From the NCBI RefSeq assembly GCF_036311985.1, contig NZ_JAZDCJ010000030.1: a stretch of DNA of 64,000 nucleotides; one strand, written 5' to 3'. The notes beneath the pieces are model-generated. The model had not been told where the DNA came from. It did no database searches and saw nothing but the letters and a program-made list of their open reading frames with translations. This stretch comes from JAZDCJ01 sp036311985 (GTDB lineage Bacteria; Actinomycetota; Actinomycetes; Actinomycetales; Micrococcaceae). Shown one piece after another: positions 49,812 through 59,312 of this stretch (position 1 is the stretch's first letter; every line of letters starts with the position of its first letter). Made by a program: the position numbers and the translations under genes.

Positions 49812-51491
49812 ATGATGTCCCAGCACCTAGCCACCCCCACCAACGCAACCCGGGGCACCGCCGGCGGCACCGGCGTCGTACCCCCGGCCTCCGGCAGCGC
49901 CCCCGGCGCCCGCACCAACGTCCGCGAGGCGCTCCTCGGCGGCAAGACGTTCCGCAGCCTCAGCGAGCAGAAGCTCTCCCCGCGCGAGGAGAGGTTCGAA
50001 CGCATCCGCCAGACCCTGGGCTTCTTCCTCGCCCCCGCCGTCGCGATCGGCTTCGCCCTCCTGCCGACCGGCATGGAACCAACGCAGCAGCTGCTCGCCG
50101 CCGTGCTCCTGGGCGTGATCGTGCTCTGGATCTGCGAACCCGTCCCCATCCCCATCGGCGGCCTCATCGGAGTCGCCGCGATCGTGCTCCTCGGCGTCGC
50201 GGACGCCAAGTCCGTCCTGGCGCCGTTCGGGTCCACCACGATCTTCACGTTCATCGGCGCGTTCATCCTCGCCCAGGCCATGCTCAAGCACGGGCTCGCC
50301 CAGCGGCTCGCGTTCGCCGTGCTGTCGCTGCCCGGCGTCGCCAAGTCCACGTACCGGATCATCATCGCGTTCGGCGTCATCACATGCCTGCTCTCCGCGT
50401 TCGTCTCGAACACGGCGACCGTGGCGATGCTCATGCCCACGGCGCTCGGCATCCTCGCTGTGATCGCCCAGTTGATGCAGGACCGGGGCGTCGTGGCGTC
50501 CGACTTCGACCCCAAGCGGCTGCGCGTCGGCGCCGCCCTGATGCTCATGCTCGCCTACGGCGCGAGCGTCGGCGGGCTGCTCACCCCGGTCGGCGCCCCG
50601 CCGAACCTGATCGGCCGCGGGCTCATCGAGGAGGCCACCGGCGTGCGGATCTCCTTCGCCCAGTGGACCGCCACCGCGCTGCCGCTGTGCGCCGCGATGT
50701 TCGCCGTCCTGGCCGTCATCATGTTCCTGCTCAACAAGCCGGAACTGCGCCGGATCGAGGGCGTCGAGGAGTTCATCGCCGAACAGAAGGCCGCCCGCGG
50801 CAAGATGTCCCGCGCCGAGGTCAATACGCTCGCCGCGTTCGGCTTCACCGTCACCCTGTGGCTCCTGCCCGCGATCGTCAGCCTCGTCGCCGGCACCGAG
50901 TCGGAGGCGTACCTGTTCCTCGACGAACGGCTCGACGAGGGGATCGTCGCGGTCCTCGGCGCCGCGCTGCTGTTCATCCTGCCCACCGACTGGAAGGCCC
51001 GCAAGGCCACGCTGACATGGTCCGATGCCGCCAAGATCGACTGGGGAACCATCCTCCTGTTCGGCACCGGCATCATCTTCGGCGCGCTGCTCGCCGCGAC
51101 GGGCCTGGCGGAGACCATCGGTGCCGCCGCGTCCGAGGGTCTCGGCGTGACGAGCGTCTTCGCGATCACCGCGTTCGCCGCCGTCCTCGCGATCGTCATC
51201 TCCGAGACCACGAGCAATACCGCGGCCGCGGCCGTCGTCGTCCCGATCGTCATCCCGCTGTGCCTGGCCATGGACGTGGATCCGTTCGTGCCCGCCCTCG
51301 CCGCGACGTTCGGGGCTTCCTTCGGCTTCATGCTGCCGGTGTCCACGCCGCAGAACGCGATCGTCTACGGCTCCGGGACCGTGCCGATCATCCGCATGGT
51401 CCGCACGGGCGTCTTCTTCGACGTCCTCGGCGCCGCGCTCATCATCGTCCTGCTCCCGGTGATGGTGGCGGTCACCGGCATCGGCGGCTGA
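49812..51491 (+). CDS. DASS (SLC13)-family anion/dicarboxylate transporter
   Basis: 559 residues, about eleven membrane segments in two repeats. Each repeat has the substrate/sodium motif: FVSNTATVAMLMP and SETTSNTAAAAVVV, with the following PVGAPPNL and PVSTPQNAI. It probably takes up tartrate, malate or succinate with sodium. The N-terminal tail (GGTGVVPPASG) is encoded by a CCGGCGTCGTAC copy. The start is ATG at 49812 (two in a row), after GAAGGACG. Confidence 0.87.
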   Translation: MMSQHLATPTNATRGTAGGTGVVPPASGSAPGARTNVREALLGGKTFRSLSEQKLSPREERFERIRQTLGFFLAPAVAIGFALLPTGMEPTQQLLAAVLLGVIVLWICEPVPIPIGGLIGVAAIVLLGVADAKSVLAPFGSTTIFTFIGAFILAQAMLKHGLAQRLAFAVLSLPGVAKSTYRIIIAFGVITCLLSAFVSNTATVAMLMPTALGILAVIAQLMQDRGVVASDFDPKRLRVGAALMLMLAYGASVGGLLTPVGAPPNLIGRGLIEEATGVRISFAQWTATALPLCAAMFAVLAVIMFLLNKPELRRIEGVEEFIAEQKAARGKMSRAEVNTLAAFGFTVTLWLLPAIVSLVAGTESEAYLFLDERLDEGIVAVLGAALLFILPTDWKARKATLTWSDAAKIDWGTILLFGTGIIFGALLAATGLAETIGAAASEGLGVTSVFAITAFAAVLAIVISETTSNTAAAAVVVPIVIPLCLAMDVDPFVPALAATFGASFGFMLPVSTPQNAIVYGSGTVPIIRMVRTGVFFDVLGAALIIVLLPVMVAVTGIGG

Positions 51492-51510
51492 CCGCCCCGT
51501 CCCCCGCATC

Positions 51511-51564
51511 ACTCTCCACTCCCACGTCGTCCTCAGGGCTGAGAACGACGCTGGAGTGGAGAGT
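51511..51564. terminator. Gene-end palindrome, CACTCTCCACTCC type
   Basis: ACTCTCCACTCC (51511-51522) pairs with GGAGTGGAGAGT (51553-51564); the inner CGTCGT pairs with ACGACG. It stands between the DASS gene and the convergent methyltransferase gene and can serve both. Confidence 0.7.
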
Positions 51565-51608
51565 GTTGTGTTGCGGGCGGAGCACGGCGATCGGGGGCGG
51601 AGCGCCGC

Positions 51609-52760
51609 CTACGGCCGGGCCACGAAGTACACGTTGAAGGGATCGGCCTCGACGTCGACGATCTCCACGGACCCGAACCCGGCCTCTCCCAGCATCCGCC
51701 CGGCCAGCTGCCGGCCCCACGCGGTGCCCAGGCCGTCGCCGCCGAGCCCCAGGGAGACGCTCATGCAGTGGAACATGGAGATCGCGTACAGGTAGCTCCC
51801 CCACGGAACGGCCGCGTTGTCCTCGAGGTTGCTGGACGCGTCGATGTCCACCATGAGGAACACGCCGTCGCCGCGCAGCGCCGAACGGATGTTGGCGAGC
51901 ACACGGCCCGGGTGCGCCTGGTCGTGGACCGCGTCGAAGGCCGTGACCAGGTCGAACTCCGCCACGTCGTCCAGGCTGGCGACATCGACCACCTCGAACC
52001 GCGCGTTCGACACGTCCCACGCCTCGGCCTCCGCCCGCGCGGCGGCGATTCCCTGGGCCGAGAAGTCGTACCCCGTGAACCGGCTCGCCGGGAAGGCGCG
52101 GGCCATGAGGTTCACGGCGTGCCCTGAGCCGCAGCCGACGTCGAGCACGTCGATTCCGGCGGCGAGCCGCTCCGGCAGGCCGGGAACCAGCGGCAGGATC
52201 CCGTCGACGAGGACGGCGTCGTTCACCGTGGCCGATTCCTCCGCCATGATCCGGTGGAAACCCGGGTACTCGGCGTACTCCAGGCCGCCGCCGTGGCGCA
52301 GGCAGTGCAGGACCCGTTCCTCCACGGAGCCGATCAGGGGGATGTACTGCATGAGCTGGGCGAGGTTGTCCGGTCCGGCGGCCCGGGTCAGGACGGCCGC
52401 GTGGGAGGCGGGGAGGTGGTAGCGCGTCGATTCAGGCTCGTAGTGCACGACGCCGGCGGTGGCCATCCCGCCGAGCCATTCCCTCACGTAGCGCTCGTCG
52501 AGGCCCGCGGCGTCCGCGATCTGCCCGCTGTCGGCGGGCGGCAGGCCGGACAGCACCTCGAAGAGGCCCGCCCGGTGGCCGATGCTCGTCAAGAGGGTGA
52601 TCGCCGAGGAGTTGAGGATGTCGAGGTAGCGGGCCGAGAGCGCCGCGGATTCCGCGGCGGCCGCGTCGGGCGCGCCGTCTCCGCCCGGTCCGGCCGGGGT
52701 TCCGGCGGCGTCCGGAGTGGGCGCGTCGGTGGCCGCGCTTGTGGTCGTTTCGGTGGTCAT
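51609..52760 (-). CDS. Class I SAM-dependent methyltransferase with N-terminal winged helix
   Basis: 383 residues. Residues about 40-130 are a dimerisation/winged-helix part (ITLLTSIGHRAGLFEVLSG, GLDERYVREWLGGM). The Rossmann core follows: VLDVGCGSGHAVNLMARAF, VVDVASLDDVAEFDLVTAFDAVHD and LRGDGVFLMVDI. This resembles small-molecule methyltransferases. The repeat-rich 53029-53141 region and a LuxR gene are upstream on the same strand. The substrate is unknown. Confidence 0.8.
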   Translation of the reverse strand: MTTETTTSAATDAPTPDAAGTPAGPGGDGAPDAAAAESAALSARYLDILNSSAITLLTSIGHRAGLFEVLSGLPPADSGQIADAAGLDERYVREWLGGMATAGVVHYEPESTRYHLPASHAAVLTRAAGPDNLAQLMQYIPLIGSVEERVLHCLRHGGGLEYAEYPGFHRIMAEESATVNDAVLVDGILPLVPGLPERLAAGIDVLDVGCGSGHAVNLMARAFPASRFTGYDFSAQGIAAARAEAEAWDVSNARFEVVDVASLDDVAEFDLVTAFDAVHDQAHPGRVLANIRSALRGDGVFLMVDIDASSNLEDNAAVPWGSYLYAISMFHCMSVSLGLGGDGLGTAWGRQLAGRMLGEAGFGSVEIVDVEADPFNVYFVARP

Positions 52761-53108
52761 GGTCGTGGTCCTTGCCGTGTGGGCCCGCCGGCCCGGCGCG
52801 CCCGTGGCGCGTGATCGGGCCGGGAACCGGGCCGGTGGTGGGGTGTCCGCCCGCGGTCCCGGATCGCTCCGGCCGGCACGCGGCGCCCCTCGATGGAGTG
52901 CACCGGGCCGCCGCCGTCCTCCCTTCGATTCCCGCGCCGTCCCGGTGCCCTCAACGCTAGGGATCGGACGGCCGCGGCGGATCGGGAGGATGCCCCATCT
53001 GCCGCTCCCGCGGCATGGGGCGTTCGGTGCAGGACGACGCCGGGGCCCGCCTGGAGCCAGTCCCTGCGGCAGGTCGGGACGTTCGCAGGACGACGCCGGG
53101 GCCCCGCC
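52761..53108. other. 348-base gap with tandem repeats
   Basis: The leader of the methyltransferase gene. It contains no convincing gene. It holds the 56-bp tandem repeat beginning at 53029 and a GC-rich stretch. An open frame crossing it on the minus strand would encode the repeated peptide NVPTRRGDGLEAGPR / NVPTCRRDWLQAGPG but has no start signal. Confidence 0.6.
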
Positions 53109-53141
53109 TCAAGCCCGTCCCCGCGCCGGGTCGGGACGTTC
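53029..53141. repeat. 56-bp tandem duplication ending in the LuxR gene
   Basis: Unit 1 (53029-53084) and unit 2 (53085-53141) both run GCAGGACGACGCCGGGGCCC ... TCGGGACGTTC. Each begins with a loose copy of the dispersed 12-mer. The second unit covers the last codons and the stop of the LuxR gene. Confidence 0.75.
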
Positions 53142-54785
53142 TGCGGGGCCGGGCCGGCCACGCGCCGCGATGCCGCGCTCGTGCGCCCAGGCCGCGGCGG
53201 CGGTGCGCGAGGCGACGCCGAGCTTGGCGAAGATGTTGGACAGGTGCCGGCCGACGGTCTTCTCGCTGATGTAGAGGGCCGCCGCGGCCTCCCGGTTGCT
53301 CGCCCCGGAGGCGACGAGCCCCAGCACCTCGGACTCGCGGGCCGTCAGTCCGCCCGGGACGTCGCCAGGGTCGAGCCGTTCGACGTCCGGCACGGCCCCG
53401 AGCTGCCGGTACATCTCGACGGCCGTCGCCCGGTCCGCGGCCGCTGCCGCCACATCGCCGAGACCCGCGTGGGCCCGGGCGCACATCTCGTGCACGGCCG
53501 CTGACTCGTAGCGGGCGCGCAGGTTCCGGTACGCGACGCCGGCCGCGCGGAGCACCGGCAGGGCGTCCCCGAAGCGGCCGGCCGCGACCAGGACCGCCGC
53601 CCTGGCCTGAAGGGCCCACGCCCGGAACCCCTCGGTCCCGAACCCGGCGGCGGTGGACTCGAGCTCGGAACACAAGCGTCCGGCGTCGTCCTCCCGTCCC
53701 GCCGCGAGCGCGATCCGGACCCCCGGGCCCAGCAGCCGGGCGGCGCTCAGGGCGTCCCGGCCGGCCAGCGCGGCGCTCACGGAGGCCCAGGCCTGCGCGG
53801 GGCGGCCCCGGGCGAGCTCAAGCAGCGCGGCGCCCGGCTGGTGGTCCATGCCGAACTGGGCGGTGCGCGCGTACGCCTCGGAGGCCCCGGCGAAGTCCCC
53901 GCGCAGCCGGCGGATCTCGCCAAGCTGGTAGTAGGCCTCCCCCGCGACCCAGCCGTTCACGCCGGCCAGCTCGGCCCCGGCGCGTTCGACCCCGGCCTCC
54001 GCCGCCGCCCAGTCCCCCTCCGCGCACAACAGCTGGAGGCGGTGGATGCGACAGATCCCGGAATACACGGCCTCGCCCCGGAACTGCTCGCACCACCGCT
54101 CGGTCGCCAGCGTCCAGGCGCGCATGCGGGACAGGTCCGCCAGCTCGTGGCACGTATGGATGACGGTGCAGTACACGTCGCCCGCCCACTCGGGCGGCAA
54201 CTGTCCGGCGAGGACCGGAAGCATCGCCTCGTCGAGCTGCGCGAAGCCGCCCGCCGGATCCCCGGTGCGGGCGTCGACGAGGCCAGACAGGACGAGGGCG
54301 AGGCATGTCAGCTGCGGGGCGCGCAGGCGCCGGCCGAGATCGTGGAGCGCCTCGGAGGCCTCGCGGGCGCCGCCGAGGGAGGAGAAGTCCAGCGAGATCG
54401 ACGCCTCGAGGTAGCGCAGGTAGCCGTGCTCGATCCCCTCCGGCGCCCCCCTCAGGAGCCGGCGTGCCCGGCTGGCCCAACCGGAGGCGATCACGAGGTC
54501 GCCGCGGATGAACCACAGCAGGCCCAAGGTCGCGGCCTTCATCGCGGCGTCGACCGGGCCGGCGTCGTGCTGCAGCCGCTCGAAAACGTGCTCGGAGATC
54601 TCGAGCGCCTCGCGCGTGCGGCCGGTCCACCAGCAGCAGCGGCCCAGGAGGTCGAGGTCGGCGGTGTCGAGCTCCCCGGCCCGGGCGGCCGCGCGGGCAC
54701 GTTCCAGCCCGTCGCAAGCGGCGCGCCAATCCCCGCGGGCGTATGCCGTCCGCGCCGATTCCAACAGCCCTGCCTGATCCTCCAT
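53109..54785 (-). CDS. LuxR-family regulator with TPR-like helical N-terminus
   Basis: 558 residues. Residues about 1-480 are helical repeats in TPR style (LESARTAYARGDWRAACDGL, AGEAYYQLGEIRRLRGDFA, EMCARAHAGLGDVAAAAADR). The C-terminal LuxR helix-turn-helix is LTARESEVLGLVASGASNREAAAALYISEKTVGRHL. There is no ATPase core, unlike LAL regulators. It lies upstream of the methyltransferase gene on the same strand. ATG at 54785. Confidence 0.85.
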   Translation of the reverse strand: MEDQAGLLESARTAYARGDWRAACDGLERARAAARAGELDTADLDLLGRCCWWTGRTREALEISEHVFERLQHDAGPVDAAMKAATLGLLWFIRGDLVIASGWASRARRLLRGAPEGIEHGYLRYLEASISLDFSSLGGAREASEALHDLGRRLRAPQLTCLALVLSGLVDARTGDPAGGFAQLDEAMLPVLAGQLPPEWAGDVYCTVIHTCHELADLSRMRAWTLATERWCEQFRGEAVYSGICRIHRLQLLCAEGDWAAAEAGVERAGAELAGVNGWVAGEAYYQLGEIRRLRGDFAGASEAYARTAQFGMDHQPGAALLELARGRPAQAWASVSAALAGRDALSAARLLGPGVRIALAAGREDDAGRLCSELESTAAGFGTEGFRAWALQARAAVLVAAGRFGDALPVLRAAGVAYRNLRARYESAAVHEMCARAHAGLGDVAAAAADRATAVEMYRQLGAVPDVERLDPGDVPGGLTARESEVLGLVASGASNREAAAALYISEKTVGRHLSNIFAKLGVASRTAAAAWAHERGIAARGRPGPAERPDPARGRA

Positions 54786-54888
54786 GGCACTCTCCAGCAC
54801 CACGGTATACCGCGGCCGTGCCGGCGGACAGGGCGCGGCGACGATGCCCCGGGCCTTCCGCCCGGGCTCTCGCCCGGAGAGCCCACCC

Positions 54889-54955
54889 CGCAATCCCCTC
54901 CGCCCACGGGTCGTTATCGGCGGCTCGAAACGACCCGTGGGCGGAGAGCATTGCG
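54889..54955. terminator. Gene-end palindrome, CTCCGCCCACGGGTCGTT type
   Basis: An 18-bp perfect stem (54898-54915 with 54929-54946), extended outward by CGCAAT / ATTGCG. It follows the sugar dehydrogenase gene (minus strand) and precedes the LuxR gene. Confidence 0.75.
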
Positions 54956-54999
54956 ACCGGGGGTCGGCTGGTCCCAGCGGACGTGGCGGACGGTCCGGA

Positions 55000-56124
55000 T
55001 CATCGGAACGCCGCCGGGTCGAGGGAGAGGATCCGGTCGTCGTCGGGGCCGGGGCGGCCCCGGCCGTCGGTGTTGTTCGTGACGATCCACACGCGCCCGT
55101 CGGGGGCGGCGACGGCGTCCCGCAGGCGCCCGAGTTCGCCGTCGAAATGCAGCCCCGCGGATCCCGGATCCTCCACCGGAACGGTCCGCAGCACGGCCCC
55201 GCGCAGGTTCGCGAGGTACAGCACGCCGTCCGCGTGGGCCATGCCGCTGGGGCTCGCGTCCGACGGCGCCCACTGCTGCACCGGGTCCGTGAAGCCCTCG
55301 CGCCCCGCGATCCCCTCGACCTCGGGCCAGCCGTAGTTCGCGCCGGGTGTGATGACGTTCAGCTCGTCCCACGTGTTCTGCCCGAACTCGGTCGCGAACA
55401 TCGTCCCGTCCTCCGCCCAGGCGATCCCCTGCGGGTTGCGGTGCCCGTAGCTGTAGACGGGCGAGCCGGGGAACGGGTTGTCGGCGGGGACGGCGCCGTC
55501 GGGCGTGAGGCGCAGGATCTTCCCGGCGAGCGAGTCCCGGTCCTGCGAGAGCGGGCGGTCGGCGGCGTCGCCCGTCGTCGCGTACAGCATCCCGTCGGGG
55601 CCGAAGGCGATCCGCCCGCCGTTGTGGTTGCCCGCGGCCGGGATGCCCTCAAGGAGCGTCTCGGGCTCCCCGAGCGCGAGCGAGCCGGGCGCCCCCTCGA
55701 GCGCGAAGCGCTGGATCCGGTTGCCGCCCGCCGCGGTCGAGTAGGCGTAGAGCCGGCCCCCGCCGTCGACCGCGAGCCCCAGGAGCCCGCCCTCGCCGCC
55801 GTGCGCGACGCCGTCCACGACGCCGACCTCGCGCGCGTTGCCCGCGTCGTCGAGCTCGAGGATCCGCCCGCTGTCGCGCTCGCTGACGAGCGGCGTCGCG
55901 TCCAGGAACGCCACGGACCACGGGGCCTCGAGCCCGGTCGCGACCACGGCCTCGGGTTCGCCGGGCGCCTCGGCGGAGCCGGTCTCCGTGGCCGGCGCGG
56001 GGGACGTCTGCGCCGCCGGGGAGGACGACGCCGGGGCCGTGCCTTCGGGGGCGGGCGCTCCCGTGCACGCCGCGAGGAGCAGGACGACGGCGGCGCCGGC
56101 CACCGCGCGGCGGATGCGTTTCAT
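55000..56124 (-). CDS. PQQ-dependent sugar dehydrogenase-like lipoprotein (GSDH/Yli-type)
   Basis: 374 residues. The lipobox signal peptide VVLLLAACTG is followed by a Ser/Thr/Pro/Ala-rich linker. The six-bladed propeller contains LEAPWSVAFLDATP, GNHNGGRIAFGPDGMLYATTGD, YGHRNPQGIAW and NVITPGANYGWPEVEG, typical of soluble glucose/sorbosone dehydrogenase-like proteins. It may oxidise sugars using PQQ outside the cell. PQQ synthesis genes are not in the window. ATG at 56124 follows CGAGGAGGAACC. Confidence 0.83.
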   Translation of the reverse strand: MKRIRRAVAGAAVVLLLAACTGAPAPEGTAPASSSPAAQTSPAPATETGSAEAPGEPEAVVATGLEAPWSVAFLDATPLVSERDSGRILELDDAGNAREVGVVDGVAHGGEGGLLGLAVDGGGRLYAYSTAAGGNRIQRFALEGAPGSLALGEPETLLEGIPAAGNHNGGRIAFGPDGMLYATTGDAADRPLSQDRDSLAGKILRLTPDGAVPADNPFPGSPVYSYGHRNPQGIAWAEDGTMFATEFGQNTWDELNVITPGANYGWPEVEGIAGREGFTDPVQQWAPSDASPSGMAHADGVLYLANLRGAVLRTVPVEDPGSAGLHFDGELGRLRDAVAAPDGRVWIVTNNTDGRGRPGPDDDRILSLDPAAFR

Positions 56125-56327
56125 GGTTCCTCCTCGGGCGGATCGCGGGACAGCGGGCCTGAACCGGGTTCCCCTGCTTCAGCCTAGGGATGCAGAGGCC
56201 GCTTGGGGAGGGCCTCCCGGTACCACTGTGGACGGGCAGGCCCTGTGGAGGGCGGATCCGGCCGCGCCGCCGGCTTGCCCCCCGGGTGCCGGAACCGGGA
56301 ACGATGGGGTGCGACGAAGGGACGGTC

Positions 56328-57597
56328 GTGGCATCTCGGAAGAAACGCCCTCACAAGGGACACCTGCGGCTCGTTGGCGGGCGGCCCCCTGGCGGGACGG
56401 CCATCGGAGTCGCCCGCATCGAGGCGCTCCTGCCGGACTACGTGACATGGGTCCTCAAGCAGGGCGGGACGCGGGAGGCGGCCGTGGCGGCCTGGCACCT
56501 CGTCGCCGACGTGGCGCGGATGCACGCGGACGCGGCGCCCTTCCAGGCGCCCGACGAGCTCGATCCCGGACTCGTCCGGCAGATCCTGCTGGCCGGGGAG
56601 GACCCCGACCTCGTCGACGACATGGCAACCTCACTCGACGCCTACCTGCACTTCTTCGACGAGACCGGGCGCTGGACCCGTGGCCGAGACACCTGGGAGG
56701 CCTTCCACGACCTCGTCACGCCGGATGACGACGAGATCGACGTTCCGGAGCTGACGGCGGAGGAGGCCCTGTCCGCATGGAAGGACGTGCCGCTGATCGG
56801 CTCCCTCCTCGGGCTCCTGCGGTGGATCGGCCCCGCACGGGACGTGACCCAGTCCGGGCTGCTACGGCTCAAGGACATCGAACCGGCGGCCGCGGCGCGG
56901 GGCTCTTCGTCCGGGGCGTCCGCAACGCGAAGCGGCCGTTCCCCGACGCCCCCGGCGAGTCGATCAGCGGCACGGCGGAGGAGCCGCTCATCGTTCCGAC
57001 GATGGCCGATTCCTCCGCTACTGGAGCGCGCTTGAGATCGCGGAGCGCATCGAGATCGGTTCCACGCGCGTGTGGCCGACGCCGCGCGCCGAGGCCCTGC
57101 TCGCGGGCCACGCCGCCCTGGACGAGGAGGCGGACGTGTATCTGGGGTTGGCCTCGGCGTACCTCGCCAGCACGGCGTCGGCGGTGTCGCCCGGTTCCGC
57201 GGCGCCGGACGCCATGATGCTCGCCTTCTTCCACGGTGCGGCGCTCGGAGACCTTCCGGTCGGCGTGCTGGACGGACCACTGGACGAGTTCACCGAGACG
57301 AACGTGGTGGCCGCCCTGGCGCTCGAACGGCGCCGGCCGTTCCTCCTCGACATGCTGCAGGACGGGCTCCTGGTGCGCTCGGGCGGTGTCCTGGTGCTCC
57401 CACCGGTCGCCCGGGAAGCGGTCGTCGCCGTCGAGTGGGGCCTGGAGCAGATCGAGGCGCAGCTCGAGGCGGGCCGGGACCCGTTCGAGGGCTGGCGGGC
57501 CGGGGATCAGCGGCCGATGCGCAGGCGGATCGCGACGACGTCGTCCAGCTGGACGCCCTCGGCCCGCCGGACGGCGTCCTTGAGTGGCACGAGGTAG
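56328..57597 (+). pseudogene. Unknown protein, two frameshifts
   Basis: The first 185 residues (GTG at 56328 after GAAGGG) are well formed: ALLPDYVTWVLKQGGTREAA, DVPLIGSLLGLLRWIGPARD and LLRLKDIEPAAAA. Near 56895 the coding frame, judged by third-position GC, moves by one: GLFVRGVRNAKRPFPDAPGE. Near 57008 it moves again: FLRYWSALEIAERIEIGS, continuing to about 57510. Both need one inserted base to join. The final part overlaps the convergent gene 57507-57818, so the true stop may be earlier. Either a pseudogene or assembly errors. Function unknown. Confidence 0.6.
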
Positions 57598-57818
57598 CCG
57601 CCGTCCTTGGGGAACAGGGAGGTCGTGAAGGGAGTGGATCCGAGCGTCCCGCTCACGGGGATCACGCCCCAGCCGTAGCTGACCACGGGCGCGAGCTCCC
57701 GGATCAGCGCCGCCTCGGCGTCCGGCACGCGGACATAGTGGAACGGCGCGGGGCCGCGCCAGTAGAAGACCTCGCCGACGACCTCGACCCCGGGCCGACC
57801 ATCCCGTTCTGCGTCCAC
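57507..57818 (-). CDS. DUF1905-domain protein
   Basis: 103 residues, a single DUF1905 barrel. GEVFYWRGPAPFHYVRVPDA, SYGWGVIPVSGTLGSTPF and TTSLFPKDGGYLVPLKDAVR match the family closely. These small domains are often fused to or encoded near DNA-binding or resistance proteins; the role is unknown. GTG at 57818 follows GGGAG. Confidence 0.8.
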   Translation of the reverse strand: MDAERDGRPGVEVVGEVFYWRGPAPFHYVRVPDAEAALIRELAPVVSYGWGVIPVSGTLGSTPFTTSLFPKDGGYLVPLKDAVRRAEGVQLDDVVAIRLRIGR

Positions 57819-57986
57819 TGCCGCTCCCTGCCTCCTCCGCCGACCGGCCCCGCGGCGACCACCCGGCCCCCGCGTCGCCGTCGGACCCTGGCCTGCCGTC
57901 GCCCGAGACCGCGGTCCGCACCGGTTCAGTGTGCCACGCGCCCGGCTTCCGGCGCACCGCCGCGTACCAACGGGTAGCATTCCGTG

Positions 57987-59312
57987 ATGGACGACCGGGA
58001 AGGAGACGCCGTGGCCCCGCGACACCGCCCGGAAGGGACACGGCCCGAGCCGCTCCGCCCCGAGCCGGTCCGCCCCGACTTCGACGCCTACACCGCCGCG
58101 CTCGACGACGCGGGCCTCCGGACCCGCCCCGCCGCGCTCCTGGACCTGGACCTCTTCCGCGCCAACGCCGCGGCGATGGCCGCCCGCGCCGCCGGAACGC
58201 CGATCCGCGTCGCGAGCAAGTCCCTGCGCGTCCGCCGTGCGCTCGACGAGGCGCTCGCCCATCCCGGCTACCGTGGCGTGCTCGCGTTCACGCTGCCGGA
58301 GGCGCTGTGGCTCGCCGGGCACGGGGCCGACGACGTCGTCGTCGCCTATCCGTCCACGGACCGCGCGGCCCTCGCCGCGCTCCTGCGCGGGGAAGCGCAC
58401 CGGCACGTCACGCTCATGGTGGACTCCCCGGAGCACCTCGGGCTCCTGGCCGCCGCGGCCCGCGACGCCGGTTCCCCGTCCGGCCGTCGCTTCCGGGTGT
58501 GCCTGGACCTCGACGCCTCCTACGCCCCCGTCCGCACCTGGCCGCGCGGCCCCCGGATCGGCCCCCTGCGCTCCCCCGTGCGCACCGCGGAGCAGGCCGT
58601 CCGGCTCGCGCGCGCGGCCGCGGACGCCGGCGTCGACGTCGTCGGGCTCATGGCCTACGAGGGCCAGGTCGCGGGCGTGGCGGACGCCGCCAGCACCCCG
58701 CGGGGTGCCGCGGTCCGCGCCCTGCGCACGCTGTCGATCCGCGACCTGGCGACGTGGCGCGCCGAGGTCGTCGCAGCGGTCCGGGCCGCCCTCGGGCAGG
58801 GATCCGGCCCGGCCACCGGGCAGGGCGCCGGCCTCGAATTCGTCAACGGCGGCGGCACGGGCTCCCTCGAGTCCACGGCCGCGGAGGACGCCGTCACGGA
58901 GCTCGCCGCCGGCTCCGGCTTCTACGGGCCCGAGCTGTTCCAGCACTACCGCGGGTTCCGCCCGGCCCCGGCGCTGCACGTGCTCTTCGACGCCGTCCGC
59001 CGCCCCGGCCCGCGCACCGTGACCGTGCTGGGCGGCGGCTGGACGGCCTCGGGCCCCGCGGGTCCGGACCGGCTCCCCGTCCCCGTCTGGCCGCCGGGGC
59101 TGCGCTACTCCGCCACGGAGGGTGCCGGCGAGGTGCAGACCCCGCTCACGGGCGCCGCCGCGGCCGGAATCCGGCTCGGCGACCCCGTCTACTTCCGCCA
59201 CGCCAAGGCGGGCGAACCGTGCGAGCGGCTCGGCGAGGTGCACGTGTTCTCAGGCGGGCGGATCACGGACACGTGGCCCACCTACCGCGGCGAGGGAAGG
59301 GCCTTCCTCTGA
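57987..59312 (+). CDS. Fold-type III PLP enzyme, alanine racemase/D-threonine aldolase-like
   Basis: 441 residues. The N-terminal PLP barrel has ALLDLDLFRANAAAMAAR and IRVASKSLRVRRAL, in which the Lys carries the cofactor. GLMAYEGQV and EFVNGGGTGSLEST are typical of the D-threonine aldolase/amino-acid deaminase subgroup. The C-terminal barrel has DPVYFRHAKAGEPCERLGEVHVFSGG. It probably acts on a D-amino acid or 3-hydroxy-amino acid. Its stop overlaps the next start (TGATG), so the two enzymes are made together. Confidence 0.78.
   Translation: MDDREGDAVAPRHRPEGTRPEPLRPEPVRPDFDAYTAALDDAGLRTRPAALLDLDLFRANAAAMAARAAGTPIRVASKSLRVRRALDEALAHPGYRGVLAFTLPEALWLAGHGADDVVVAYPSTDRAALAALLRGEAHRHVTLMVDSPEHLGLLAAAARDAGSPSGRRFRVCLDLDASYAPVRTWPRGPRIGPLRSPVRTAEQAVRLARAAADAGVDVVGLMAYEGQVAGVADAASTPRGAAVRALRTLSIRDLATWRAEVVAAVRAALGQGSGPATGQGAGLEFVNGGGTGSLESTAAEDAVTELAAGSGFYGPELFQHYRGFRPAPALHVLFDAVRRPGPRTVTVLGGGWTASGPAGPDRLPVPVWPPGLRYSATEGAGEVQTPLTGAAAAGIRLGDPVYFRHAKAGEPCERLGEVHVFSGGRITDTWPTYRGEGRAFL

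Noticed and set aside
52757..53161. 134-residue frame with a repeated NVPT...LEAGP peptide
   Set aside because: It exists only because of the 56-bp tandem repeat, lacks a start signal, and overlaps the end of the LuxR gene.
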